A DNA stretch of 64,000 nucleotides from Tricholoma matsutake (lineage: Eukaryota; Basidiomycota; Agaricomycetes; Agaricales; Tricholomataceae): NCBI GenBank assembly GCA_026075535.2, contig AP026542.1, forward strand, positions 10,850,001-10,914,000, written 5' to 3'. A program made the position numbers and the translations under genes. Of this stretch, positions 23,270 through 34,640 are shown piece by piece. The notes below the pieces were generated by a model. It was not told the origin of the DNA. It searched no databases and saw only the letters and a list, made by a program, of their open reading frames with translations. Each line of letters opens with the position of its first letter. The first letter of the stretch is position 1.

Positions 23270-23900
23270 ATTATTACTATGATTATCTGAGGACTAGCAA
23301 CTGTAATAGGAGTCTTTCCTGCTTGATAGTGAAGATGAATGTCTAGGAATCACTGGTACCTCTCTGTACTTGTGTGATAATTATACCAGCCCACTGCACA
23401 AAGATAAGGACAAGATCTGGGGCTTGTGCTCTCAGTACCATCTACATGCAAATGAAAATCTGAAGGAGTATGGATTTATCTATGCTTGTTATTGTATCTG
23501 TATGGTATCAAGATCTAATAGTCTTTGGTAAGTCCTGCATTACTTCTCTACACTACAAAATCTAATTAAATGGGCTAGGTCTTTCACTGGAGAGGATGAA
23601 CATTGTACTATGCTTCCCTCTACCAAACCTCTGCAAGCATTGGCAGGGACTCCCTCCCTTTTAGAAGAACAAACATTACACCTGCAAGGAGGTGCATCAG
23701 CAAGAGTATCCACTGGATCACATCTTACTGCCCCCCACTCTGATGTCATTATGGCAGGCAACTTTCAAAGGGTGAGGAATACCTATGACAGCAGAGGACA
23801 ATACTGGAGGGGACAAGTTGACTGATTTACTTATTGTACTTGAAACAAATTTTGTTTGACTTTACTTCTTGAGTTCTTTGTAAATCATCTTGTCAATTGC
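23270..23900. other. Unassigned stretch downstream of the dioxygenase-like remnant
   Basis: Open fragments on the plus strand (for example 23610-23825, with a run containing GNFQRVRNTYDSRGQYW) suggest further coding debris, but no domain is recognised. A gene extending from the remnant upstream cannot be excluded. Confidence 0.4.
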
Positions 23901-23901
23901 T

Positions 23902-24205
23902 AAGCCTCAGTTCAGAGCATTCCAGCTGCAGATAAATTAATGAAAGAATTGGCTGGCCCTTCCACCACATTCCAAAGCATTGCAACTCTTTCCAAGCATT
24001 GTGAGCCTCAGTTCAGAGTAATGTCAGCATTCCAGCTGCAGATAAATTAATGAAAGAATTGGCTGGCTCTTCCACCATATTCCAAAGCATTGCAACTCTT
24101 TCCAAGTATTGTGAGCCTCAGGTCAGAGTAATGTCAGCATTCCAGCTGCAGATAAATTGATCAAAGAATTGGCTGGCCAGCACACTACATTTCAAGACAC
24201 TGCAA
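23902..24205. repeat. Tandem repeat, about 110-bp unit, nearly three copies
   Basis: Copies start near 23902, 24004 and 24114 with GCCTCAGTTCAGAG (GCCTCAGGTCAGAG in the third) and share CATTCCAGCTGCAGATAAAT and GAAAGAATTGGCTGGC (CAAAGAATTGGCTGGC in the third). The first copy lacks about 8 bp (TAATGTCA). The third diverges after about 70 bp. Confidence 0.9.
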
Positions 24206-25490
24206 TTCCTGCATCCATTGTTATGAATAGGTAACCCATTATTTACATCTGTCAAATTTGGAGGGTTTGGCAATTCCCATCTGGTTATATCTGTTTTCCT
24301 GATGAACATCTGCACTATCTCCCACTATATCTCCTGTGTCACCAGATCCAGATACACAAACAGAAATCATTATGACAAAAGCCCAGTACCAACTAACACT
24401 GGACAAGAGAAACCTCTGGGAACAAATTGTTTCATCCCCTTTGATTATTATGGATCCATCCAAAGAGGAATTCTCTTGCACAGTTGAACAAGTTGCATTG
24501 TTTTGACTTGAGGTAAGTTTTTTCTTTTTCATCATTCTTGTTCTGATTAACAACTAATTACTTTAAATGGTCACCATGGCCCCATTGATCACCAGCATGC
24601 TAGGTAACCTTAGGAACAAATTCAATGTGGACAACATCGACAATGACTCTGACAACCCAGATTTAGCCTGGAATCAAGATATTGCCAACTCCTCAGATGA
24701 AGAAGATAACCTCATCATTGATACCAAATGTCCCTGCACACATAAGAAGAAGGTAAATTGATATGAGACATGTCCCTAGAGAAAAGACTGATCCTCAAGT
24801 TCCACCAACCCTCAATGCCTCTGCAAATCAACTGCAAGCTCAAATTCAGGCCCTCAAAGCTGAACAAGAGGCATTTCTATGAGAACTTACAGCTACAAGC
24901 CCCATGATTGTGAGCACCACCTCAAATTATGAAAAAATTGTCCCCACCACCATGACGGTTCCTCCTGCATACATCAGCAATTTGCCTCAGTTCTGCCTCT
25001 ATCCTGTGTTGTCAACATCACTGTCAACACTGTACATTCAGTACTTGCTTGTCAGAAGACTGTTGCCATGTCATTGTCAACATTGATTAGCTTTCTCAAA
25101 AAGTTACAACAGTTGGCATCTGCCAAAATTGAATTGGGAAAATTTCTCTCTCAACTACACAACTGACACCCTTTTCTACACCAAAACTCAGTAACATGTA
25201 CATCAATAGAGCACCCCAATGGTAGGCTGTGCCCTGCTGAGGCTCAATGACAAGGGCTCGATGACACTGGACCAATAACTATTTAATGTAATTGTTGTCA
25301 TGTTAGTTAATATAATCTACTTGTAGAATGTTGTAAAATTGATTTAAAAATCACATGGTTGAAATGCTGAGAAGTGCAATTATAATATATTATCATACAG
25401 GGCATCACAGGGCATCACACAGTACTCTAGGGTGCTTCATGTGTCCTGGGAAATAGCCTTTAACCCTGGGAAAGCTTGTGTCAAAAAGAG
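24206..25490. other. Unassigned CpG-poor stretch with intron-like signals
   Basis: A GTAAGTTTTTTC donor-like site follows TTGACTTGAG near 24,510, and an open frame begins near 24,567 with an acidic stretch NSSDEEDNLIIDTKCPC. The same strand is readable in pieces to about 25,100, including a region rich in Leu and Ala. This could be the start of a lost transposon ORF. No domain is recognised. Confidence 0.4.
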
Positions 25491-25494
25491 ATTT

Positions 25495-25621
25495 TCCTGA
25501 TGTGATGGTTGTGCAACAGGCATTGCTGGTGTTGTCAGCCAGGGTGCTGAGTGGAAGACAGCAAGGGTAGCTGCACTCTACTCAGTTAAGTTGAATTCTG
25601 CACAGCAGAACTATTCTGTGC
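25495..25621 (+). pseudogene. Gypsy family-A RNase H fragment, left part (cut by hAT element F)
   Basis: After allowing for frame changes the translation reads GIAGVVSQGAEWKTARVAA and LNSAQQNYSV, close to the RNase H of element A at 1918-2020 (GIAGIMGQGAEW, LNSAQQNYPV). The next residues (HEIEM) are found 5.9 kb away at 31,560, directly after element F. Confidence 0.85.
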
Positions 25622-26017
25622 TAGGGACTAATGTGGATACATCTGGATACATCTGGATATGCAACTATGGATACAGATACAGTATGGATACAGATACAAC
25701 TATATATGGATAAACTGCAGATATCCATACTTAAAAAATGAAATTGCTTTTGGGTGACTGATTTGGATTCCTACTGTTCTTAGATTCATATATTCATAAC
25801 TCTTCTTTACTAGTCCTGCAAAAACTTTCAGGGTAATACCTATTGACAACATTTGTAACATAATCAAAAACATTTCAAAGTTCCTCTTCCAATTCAATCC
25901 CTATATTCTCCTCCTCACACTCCTCTCCCATTTCAGACTTGACTATCCCTACCATTGATGATACTCAACCCGGAAACCCAAACAAAACCCACAAAATGGC
26001 TTCAGATGGTATAACAC

Positions 26018-27075
26018 GAGTCAGAGGAAGGTTGCGAGGCCCTCTAGATGTCACCTGTCAGACTGACTGTCAAATAGTCATAAAACAACTGCTTGTCAAA
26101 GCAGTTCGAGGCTAAAAGAATGTGTTTCGAGACTTTGCAATGATTTTTGAGATGTCGTGATGCATTTTGAGATGTCGCAATATTTTTTGAAGAGGTTTCG
26201 AGGAATTTCAAGTGCGCAGATATGTTTGGATGCAAGATTGGGGGACTAGACAAGTAGTAGAAGTGATGAAAAGGCTAATCGAGGGAAGTGAGAGCAAAAA
26301 TAGCATAATGTGAGGAATTTCAAGGAAGTTTAGCATAAAACACCAAACTTCGGACTGAATAAGACTAAACTGTACTCTCAAATCACTGTGATCTGGGAGG
26401 AAGATGATGACTTTCTTGTTTTTCTTTGTATCTAGTACATCTTTTTATATAAAATGAAGGAAGTACCTAAAAAGGCTAGAGAACATGAGGCAAACATGTG
26501 GAAAACTTGAGGCAAAAGACAATATAAGTATATCAGAACAATAAAGCGAGCCTAGAAGGGGTGAATATAACACATGATGAAGAAATAATAAGAAAGAATA
26601 GCTAAAACCAGACTGTCCTTGTTATAAATTGAATAAAAGATCGGAAACTGCTTCGAGCAGATTGTATGCATGCACATGTGGTCAAAATGTGTTCAATATA
26701 TGCGATATAGTGTCCCATGTGTCCAGCATGCATCCAAAGATTGTTCGAACAAGAAATACTGTGTCCGACGATGTTTTTCGAGGTTCAATGTTGTTTGATT
26801 GCATTTGATACAATGCTCAACGATGTTCGATCACGTTTGATATGATCCTCGACGATGTTCGACCACATTCGATGCTTGATGATGCTTGACGATGTTTGAT
26901 TGTGTTCGATATGATGCTCGACAATGTTCGATCACATTTGATATGATGCTCAACGATGTTCAATCATGTTCAATATGATGCTTGCGCTGCTTGACAATGC
27001 TCGTGCTCAGTAGACTTGGTCGGGAGTGGTTGCGCTGCTTCTGGGACCTCATGCAAGTTATCCGATGTGATTAGA
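26018..27075. other. CpG-containing segment inside element F with short repeats
   Basis: Unlike the surrounding hAT sequence this segment has many CG dinucleotides (for example GGTTGCGAGG near 26,030 and CTCGACGATGTTCG near 26,850). It includes several TTTGAGATGTCG-like repeats near 26,140-26,180 and the tandem repeat at 26,740-27,010. It may be a later insertion or a region spared from decay. No ends or coding sequence are identified. Confidence 0.45.
26740..27010. repeat. Tandem repeat, about 32-36-bp unit, roughly 7 copies
   Basis: The unit is close to CTCGACGATGTTCGATCAC followed by a GTTTGATATGATG part. Copies differ mostly by C-to-T or G-to-A changes at CG positions (CTCAACGATG, CTCGACAATG, CTTGACGATG). 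Confidence 0.85.
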
Positions 27076-27079
27076 ATGT

Positions 27080-29866
27080 GGTCAAAATGGTGAATTGGCC
27101 TTTGAGCCAAGGAGACAACCTATCACTGTCTTGTCAAACCCAGGATACAGTGGTGATTGGACCCAAGATCCCACAGTCATTTGTGCTCTAAAGGTCTGTG
27201 AGTTCATGTTATGCTGTAGGTGACTGATCTGGAGACATCCACTTGAAAATGCCTGTTTGGCATCAACTGACGAAGCTAAAACCCATGTGAGGGCCTGAAT
27301 ACCTCATACAATAATGTACACTCACCTGGCACAGAGCAAAAGTCTGAGCCCATTTTTGCCAGGCATGGACGATGTGCACTTGCTTGGTGCCAATATTGCA
27401 TGTAACCACCAGCCTCTGCAATTGCATCAGATGGAAGAACTGGATCTAAAAGATATGTTGTGATGTCATCAGAAGGTCCACATGTTGATTTAGTAGCTGA
27501 CTTCTTGACCCATTTATTCTTTGGCTAGCAAAAAATTAGTAAGTAGCAATTTATATGACAGTAGTAAAAATACTGCTAGAGCTGATTCTTCATGAGCATC
27601 AGATGACTCAGCTGGGGCATATGACTTCTTAAAGCGATTGACAACCAATTTTTTGATGTCTCTGATTTGAGTGTGACCATGATCTTTGAACCACTTTAAC
27701 TTCTGGTCAGGACACATGACTAAAATAAAACAAAAAATAAGCAAAATTCTCAGCAGAAATTGGGTAACAGCCGACCAATTGCAATTTGATATAGCTCCCA
27801 ATCAGTTGATAAGAGTGAGTATTTATGTGTGAGAAGCAGTGCTGCCTGTGCTGCCACCTGGACAACATTGGGAAGCTCATCATCTTCATCGTCACAAACA
27901 GCCTGCAGAGAGTCTCCAATATCCTCCAAGATGGGCACTGCATCCACAATCAATGGTACTTCTGATGTTGAAAAAAGTTTAGTAGCATCTTCAAAAATCT
28001 GTAACCATGAGACTGTCAATTTTAATATGGGATAGATATCAGAAAATTAAAACCTCCCAAATTAATGTAAGATCCTTGGCTAGTTTCCATTGTGAATCAG
28101 TCAACCAGTATGCCTGTAACTTGTTTGCTGCCACTCCAGTAAGAGACTGAACAATACTTTTGAAATGAATATGTGCTTTTAACCAATCAAAGTCAGAGTT
28201 CCATCATGTGGGAACACGTTGGGTCAACATTTTCATGCTGCCTTCCAGCTTAGTGTCCTCCTGAACAAGTCTATCAAACTTCTCATGCAGAGTAGAAGAA
28301 TCATGCACCCAATGAGCAAGTCCAGCAATCTATTGAGCAGTTAGCTATCATAAATTGAAGTTACTGAAGACTTACATGTGGAAAAATTTGTAATGCCATC
28401 TGCTCTTCATCTTTCTCAATAACAACTCCTTGTTCTGCCATCATCTGGATTGCTGTTCCATGAAGTGAACCAACAACCAAGTCATCATGCACACCATGGC
28501 CATCATCCCACAACTCCATTGCAGCTGTATCAATTGCCTCCTCCTCAATTGCCAGATTTTCTTCACCCAGCAGCTCATCTTCACCTTCCTCAAGCACAAC
28601 TTCTTCCTCAAAATGGACCACATCCAAAGGAATATCACAACCCTGAGCATATTGAGGTACTGCACCTGCTGCAACCTTGATGGCCTTTTTCTTCTTGAGC
28701 TGTTTGAAAAAAAAGGAAAAGAATATCTGCAATTATAATATCATATTACCTAATCAGTAATATAAATTGCAGAGTTTGTACCTTTGCAATTAAGTTGATA
28801 ATATATGCAAAGCATCGTCCATGAGATGCCATGCCACAAAATGAAGGTATCAGCCTTGCAAGATATTTTGCCAAACCATCACAATTGCTTGCATTATCCA
28901 TGCATAATGCATGAAGCTACAATAATTGTTATATATAGTTGACAAAGAGAATAGCTCTTACTAGTTTGTCAAGTCCAAACTGTTCAAGACATTCTGCTAC
29001 AACCTTTGCCAGATAATCTCCACTATGTTTAGATGTGAGTCTACAAATAAATGAGTATTTTGGCAATAACACAGAAAAACCAATCTTGCTGAATGAAGAC
29101 CAAAATTGCTTTGTGGACCAATCCATTTTCATACCAGACAACTACCAGACCAAGATATGAAGCCACAATTGGTGCTGTCCACCCATCAAGAACCAGATGA
29201 ATGGTGCCATTGAGTACATGGCATTCACATCCTGGCTGACAGTCATAGGATGAGGGACTTTCATACCAGGCCAGAGCATTTGGACCTCTGTCTGATAATC
29301 TTCATCAAGTACTGAGTTAAATGGCCAGTGATTCTTTGCACAGCAAAGAGCAATAAGTGCATGATGAGCTGCCTCAGAATATGGAGGACCAGATTTTGCA
29401 ACCTGAGTGCTTGAGATCCCATGGCGCTTATTACACTGACTACACCAAGCTGGAGATTGCTTGTTCCCCCAGATGTTTTGCTCCGTGCATGGGTATGGGA
29501 GTGAGCTGTTGGATACATTTTACAAGTAAATACAAAATTAAGATGGTGTGGGGAGCCATCCTCAGCACATTCATGGATCAGAGAAACATCATAGTGGTCA
29601 TAGACCTCAGACCTCCACACTGCCCTTGAAGCAGCTAATAAAAATTACAACATAATCGCAAGGGACAGGGTATAAGGAAACTTACTAATAATATCCTCAT
29701 CAGGTAAATCCCAAACCTCTAGATCAGTCTGTGCACGAATTCCAGGAGCCTCCCTCCATTGGCAATGATGGACCAGAGATGCAACTACTGCAGGGTGGCT
29801 GTGAGATTCCACATCTGAGTGCTTGGGAGTTGTCAATGGTGTGTGAGGAAGGTATCCAGGTGTCAT
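27080..29866 (-). pseudogene. hAT transposase gene of element F (BED finger, DDE region, hAT dimerisation end), degenerate
   Basis: From the 5' end on the minus strand: a possible start at 29,866 and an N-terminal TDLEVWDLPDED; a BED-type finger region near 29,600-29,480 (FTCKMYPTAHSHTHARSKTS); a region with STKQFWSSFSKIGFS and LTSKHSGDYLAKVVAECLEQ near 29,120-28,960; an Asp/Glu-rich part at 28,730-28,440; a mid region ending before 27,750; and a C-terminal dimerisation end read as QAFSSGCLQISHLQHNMNS near 27,200. Intron-like GT...AG intervals separate several exons, but stops and frameshifts prevent a full model. The protein would cut and rejoin the element ends; this copy appears inactive. 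Confidence 0.8.
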
Positions 29867-30189
29867 TTCTTGGCTTCTTGAGGTTGTATCATGAATCCCA
29901 GGGGTATTCCCATGGCTAACAGGTGTTGGTTGTTGGCTAGAACCTCAACCATGCTGACTAGAACTCCTGGGTGGCATGGGGGTAGGGAAGAAAGAATGTG
30001 TCATCAAATATCAGTGGAGTTTCAAAATAGCTATATATAGCTGTGCCTACACATGCATGGGCCATGCCACACTTACCACACCCATGCCCATCTTTTACCA
30101 ATAGCTCCTGCATCTGAGAAGACCTGCAATTGCAGGCTCCCTTGATTACAGGAGCTAAGTGGAGGAGTAGGCAGCAGGGTAGGGAATCC

Positions 30190-31300
30190 ACCACCCCATG
30201 AGCAGTTGCTCGCAGGCATGGGTGTCATCTCATAGGCAGGGGTTAAGGGATCCACCACGAGCAGTTGCTCGAGGGCATGGGTGTCATCTCATAGGCAGTG
30301 GGGTATAGGATCCACCACCCCACAAGCAGTGGCTTGCGGTGATGGGTGTTGTTCATGGGTGAGCATGGTAGATAGTATACATCCTAAAGAAAGAAAACAT
30401 TGTTAGTGAATAAAACACACAAAAGAAGAAAAAAACATACCTGGGGCCCAAACAACACATTGTTCATGTTGTTTGGCCCCCCTCCATGCACTCATTCCTC
30501 CTATTGTTGTTGTTCCATGCACCATGCCCCCCACAAGCAACTGCTTGTGAGGCTAGAGGCATGTGGTGTGCTGTCCATCATGGGTGTGGTGCATCATCTG
30601 TCATGGGTGTGGCACATTCGTTGTGGGTGTGGTGCATCATCCATTCTGGGTGTGGCACATCGTCCATTGTGGGTGTGGCATGTCATCTGTCATGGGTGTG
30701 GTGCCTCATCCATTGTGGGTGTGGTGGTGGTGGCCTGCCACCTCACTCCCCCCTCCCTGCCATCTCCCACTGGGTCCTAGGCATCAGCACCCTCAATCTG
30801 TCCTGCAAGCAGTTGCTCACAGGTGAGGGGCAGGTACTGGGCATGCCTGGGCCTGTAGGCATGTCATGGGGGTTGTAGTGCCTAGGTCAAGGGGGTAGGA
30901 GGATGTTAGTGATGTGGTGTGCATCGAGGGGCTGAGAGGTGCTTACTGTATGGGTATCCCACCTCCTGGGTCTCCCAGTGCCCCTCGTTGCCCCTCGTTG
31001 CCCTTCTGACTCTAATCCACACCCTTGCATCCCATTTGATGGGGAGGAGGGGGTTTACACGGGTGTCATGGACATGTGTCATCTTGTGTCATCCAAGTAG
31101 TCTAGGTCCTAGAAAATAACAAAGTGTAATCAGTTATTCATGATAATGGGAAACAAAGAGAAAAACTTACTTAGGGCCCAAATGACAACAATTGCATCAC
31201 TTGGGCCCACATTGTAGCTCCGAAAGCTTGTTTGCAGGGTCTGGTGGTGATAGAGGGGACTGAGTGGAGCTGGGAGCAGCGGTTAGAGGTGTGGGAGTGG
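30190..31300 (-). repeat. M1-family related region inside element F
   Basis: On the minus strand this region carries two exon-like modules with donor-like sites (30,432-30,480, GTATGTTTTTTTC; 31,165-31,225, TAAGTTTTTC), each with a GGCCCAAA/TTTGGGCC-type inverted repeat. It also carries five copies of the GAGCAGTTGCTC-type motif (30200-30211, 30259-30270, about 30,320, 30,535 and 30,803). It resembles M1 (14686-16576) and 34,640-35,300 in reverse orientation. Confidence 0.65.
30560..30735. repeat. Minisatellite, about 24-bp unit with GGGTGTGG core
   Basis: Seven copies of a unit like CATCATCCATTGTGGGTGTGG run in tandem. Open frames here read HHxxGCGxS repeats and are not genes. Confidence 0.9.
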
Positions 31301-31555
31301 TGGTGATAGGGTGGAAAGGTGGGAGGAAGTGGTGTCAATGGTGCTGGTGGTGGGGGATGGCATTGTCAAAGTGTGGTGGTGGTGGTTGATGGCAGTGACA
31401 ATGGTATTGTCCAGCAACATCAGGTTTACAGTTTTACCCATATACCCATGTTGTATCTGGATACCCATACCAATCTATCCATATCCAATCTGGATCTGTA
31501 ATATGGTTATTATCTGGTTATGTAACTGGATAAGCCATATCCATGTTAGTCCTTA

Positions 31556-32100
31556 TTCTGTGCATGAAATAGAAATGTTTGTGGACATCGAAACAATGCT
31601 TCAACACTGTGATATACTTCAGGAAGTGAAATTTAAGTGGATCACTGACCATAAGGGTTTAATTCATCTCCTGCAGCAGAAGGATCTTTCTGGGTGACAG
31701 GCACATGAAAAAAATTAGTGAATTCATTTTCAAGGTCGTATATGTGCCTCACAAGGAGAATGTGTTAGCTGATGCATTATCATGTATGTATTTTAATAAT
31801 GCACCAGGGACTGTGTGTGCTAGGTCAGAATACACTTATCACAATGTTGTTGATAATGACATACTACTTGTCCATGGTATCTCCATGCCTGTGTTAACGG
31901 GTGCCAAGGGTGTGTCTGAGACTCAGAGATGGCAGATCGCAGCGGTTTCACATGGGGATCATGTCAATTTTGTTGACACTACACCTGTCCAACAAAAGGA
32001 GGGTGGGAGCAAGGCCAATAACACTAAAAATGCAAAAATTACTGAGGAACCTAAGAAGACAAGACTCACTATTAGAATCCCTGCATGCAAACATGCAATA
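31556..32100 (+). pseudogene. Gypsy family-A RNase H fragment, right part and linker
   Basis: The translation from HEIEMFVDIETMLQH through WITDHKGLIHLLQQKDLS, NVLADALSCMYF and TPVQQKEGGS follows element A (2020-2560) closely, with one stop and one frame change. Near 32,100 the similarity to element A ends and a different gypsy fragment (G) begins. Confidence 0.88.
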
Positions 32101-32109
32101 ACAGACCCA

Positions 32110-32497
32110 TCCCTCATGACAAGCAATTGTCATCCATTGCTTCCATGGCAAATATGTCCTCATCTTCTAACACCCTCTATTCTTCTGCACCTGCACAACT
32201 GATGTGCCCTCCTCTGGCTCTGCCCACCATGGCCGTGTTGGGTATTTCTGCCTACCCTGTCTGCCCACCCAATAATTCATCAATCCTGGGTGGAGGAGAT
32301 AGCAATCTCTCTCGTGACTCTAATGACTCGGTGAGCACACACATACCTTTCTTTTTACCCCACTTTGTGTGGAATTGCACTATTGAAAGCCATGATCCTG
32401 CCTGTATCTCTTGATTACCTGTTGCTGCTTTGATTGACCACAGGTCTGGTCCAGTTTTAATCAATCAGGACCTTGTCTCTCACTTACAATTGCCTAA
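32110..32497 (+). pseudogene. Gypsy fragment G, protease region, left part
   Basis: A Ser/Pro-rich stretch is followed by HIPFFLPHFVWNCTIES, then VAALIDHRSGPVLINQDL, which resembles a retropepsin active site with DHR where DHG or DSG is expected. The reading continues past insertion M2 at 33,872 (YAHSL... to LSLPFLHHNNITV). This is a different gypsy family from A. Confidence 0.7.
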
Positions 32498-33868
32498 GGC
32501 ATAGCACAAGTGCACCCATGGGTGACCCAGATCCAAACTCATGAGTATTTTTGCATCTCGCATAGAAAACTGTTACTCAGATCTGCACAAGTATTTTCCC
32601 ATGGATGACCCAGATCCATGAGTGTAAAACTCACAAGTGTGCAAGTACCTGTAGGTATATGGGTAGATACAAGTACTCACAGGTAACTCATGGGTACTTG
32701 TATGTTATTTTGTGCAAGTAGATAGAATATACAACAATAACACAAGTTAGGTTTCAGTTAGGTTAGTATCTGAATGCTGGGTAGGTGAGTCAGTGTTTGT
32801 AGCACTGTAATTTAGTAATGACTTAGTGGTCCCTTCCATAAACTTGTACTATACACTGAGCATACTATATATATTGTATTTTTTAAAGGGCTAGTTGAAA
32901 TGTGCAGCCATTATTTTATACCAACCACCCCTTCCTCCTCCTCCCTCTGAAAAACCTGTAGCATCATAACTCAACAACCATGTAACTGTGCCTTTTGTAA
33001 ACTTGATTTTTCTATCATGCATTGCATATTTACATTTCTCTTAAAGCACTACTCAAACAGCATGGCCATTGTTTCATACTAACCACCCCTTCCTCCTCAT
33101 CCCTCTCGAAAACCTGCAGCACTGTAACTCAATAATTCTGAGACCATGCCTTTCATAAACTTGGCTTCTATACTGTGTAGAGTATATGTACAGCATCCCA
33201 AAAGGATGAGTTGAACAGTAGAGCCATTGTTCTATGGCAACCATCCCTTCCTCTTCATTCCTCTCAAAAGCCCACAGCACTAAGTATAACTCAATAACCC
33301 CAAAACCATTCCTTTTGTAAATTTGGATTCCACCCTTCATATACCATATCTACAATGTTCCAAAAGTACTAGTTGAACCGTGCAACCATTATTTCATAGC
33401 AACTGCCCTTTCCTCCTCATCCCTCTCTAAAGCCCATAGCACTATAACTCAATAACTCCATAACTGTTCCTTTTGTAAACTGGTAGTACACAGTGCATGT
33501 AATATACCTATGCCTTCTCTAATGCACTAGTCAAGGGGTTCACCCATTTCTTTATAGTAAACTCCTCTTTCTCTTCATTTCTCTCAAACAAAAACTTGGA
33601 GCATCATAAATAAATAATGCTGTAGTGATTTCTTCTATAAACTGGTATTCTACATTGTATATAGTATGTTTATGATCTGCCAAAAGTACTATATGAACAG
33701 TGCAGTAGTTCATGCACAAGTACTTGTGTGAGTACCCATGCCTGCAAAAACTGATACCTGGATCCTCAAGTCCCATGGATGACCTGGAGCTGCAAGTATG
33801 CATACTTGTGGGTATTCCAATGGGTCTACCCACAGGCACCTGTGGGTGACCTGGACTTGTGCTATGCC
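32498..33868. mobile_element. Non-autonomous inverted-repeat element M2 (MITE-like), inserted in fragment G
   Basis: Perfect 14-bp terminal inverted repeats GGCATAGCACAAGT (32498-32511) and ACTTGTGCTATGCC (33855-33868) bound 1371 bp. The flanks are TAA (32495-32497) and TTA (33869-33871), a possible TWA duplication as in PIF/Harbinger elements, but the two differ by one base. Further inwards, CCCATGGGTGACCCAGATCC-like and TACTTG/CAAGTA motifs recur near both ends. The centre is a tandem array. There is no transposase. Confidence 0.8.
32800..33720. repeat. Tandem repeat, about 155-165-bp unit, about six copies, inside M2
   Basis: Each copy contains AGCACTRTAACTCAATAA, CCTTTTGTAAACTTG, a pyrimidine-rich CCCTTCCTCCTCATCCCTCT and CCATTRTTTCAT, in variants. 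Copies start near 32,800, 32,970, 33,118, 33,275, 33,430 and 33,600 and are strongly diverged. Confidence 0.85.
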
Positions 33869-33871
33869 TTA

Positions 33872-34640
33872 CCATACGCTCACTCCTTGAACTGTTCCCC
33901 ATTTCCAGCACCTTTTTCAATGGCTCCTCAGATCTCACTCACCCACTGGGTGAAGCTTAAACTGCATGACTGTAATAATTGGTATTCCACTCATCCTTTC
34001 CATGCACTTGTAGCACCTAGTTTGTGCCACCCTATAATCCTCAGCCTTCCTTTCCTACACCATAATAACATCACAGTGAATGTCCATAAAAGTACTGCCA
34101 TAGATATGACATCAAACTTTGACCCCCTGCACCCTGTATCCCTGCATGTACAAAGAAATTATGAGAGATCATCTCGACTAATATTGCAAACCAAAAACTA
34201 CTACTGAAAGAGCTGAATGAAATGTGTACATGGTGTCAACCAATGGTCGATGCCTCTTGTGAAGCAGTGAATGGTATAGATGTGGTTGCTGTGATACATG
34301 GTTGTATAGAGAAACTGGTGGCTGTTGAACACTTAGAGAAACTGAACCTAGAAATCCATGAGAGATATGCAGATGTGTTCAAACTGATCCTGCATGTTGA
34401 TGAGATGCCAGATACAGTCCAATGCAAGATTAAACTGAAAGATGCCAGTAAAACTATTGCCACTTGAAGCTACTCATGCCCATGGAAATTTTGTGAGGCA
34501 TGGGGTATCCCAATTCAACATCACTTAGATGCCAGACACATCTGACCTTCCTCTTCAGAACACACATCTCCTGCCTTCTTGGTTCCAAAAGCTGATAATG
34601 CAGTCCTCCCATGCTGGGTTAATGACCACCATAAAATAAA
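33872..34640 (+). pseudogene. Gypsy fragment G, protease right part, linker and start of RT
   Basis: After M2 the protease reading resumes. A linker with LEIHERYADVFKLILHVDEM follows, and then an RT N-terminal segment with HLDARHI, SSSEHTSPAFLVPKADNAVL and WVNDHH (about 34,520-34,640). Several stops occur. The RT is cut off near 34,640, where repeats of the M1 family begin. Confidence 0.8.

Larger units (their letters stand above)
25622..31555 (-). mobile_element. Complete hAT DNA transposon F with 8-bp target duplication TTCTGTGC
   Basis: Identical 8-bp flanks, TTCTGTGC, lie at 25614-25621 and 31556-31563. The ends are imperfect inverted repeats: TAGGGACTAATGTGGATA at the left and TAAGGACTAACATGGATA on the complement of the right (15 of 18). 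Subterminal GGATAC/GGATAT motifs recur many times in the first and last 120 bp, a usual hAT feature. The transposase gene runs on the minus strand (27,080-29,866). Removing the element and one flank joins the two halves of a gypsy RNase H. Length 5934 bp. Confidence 0.9.

Noticed and set aside
30400..30880. Plus-strand ORFs with HHxxGCG repeats
   Set aside because: Translation of the GGGTGTGG minisatellite in three frames.
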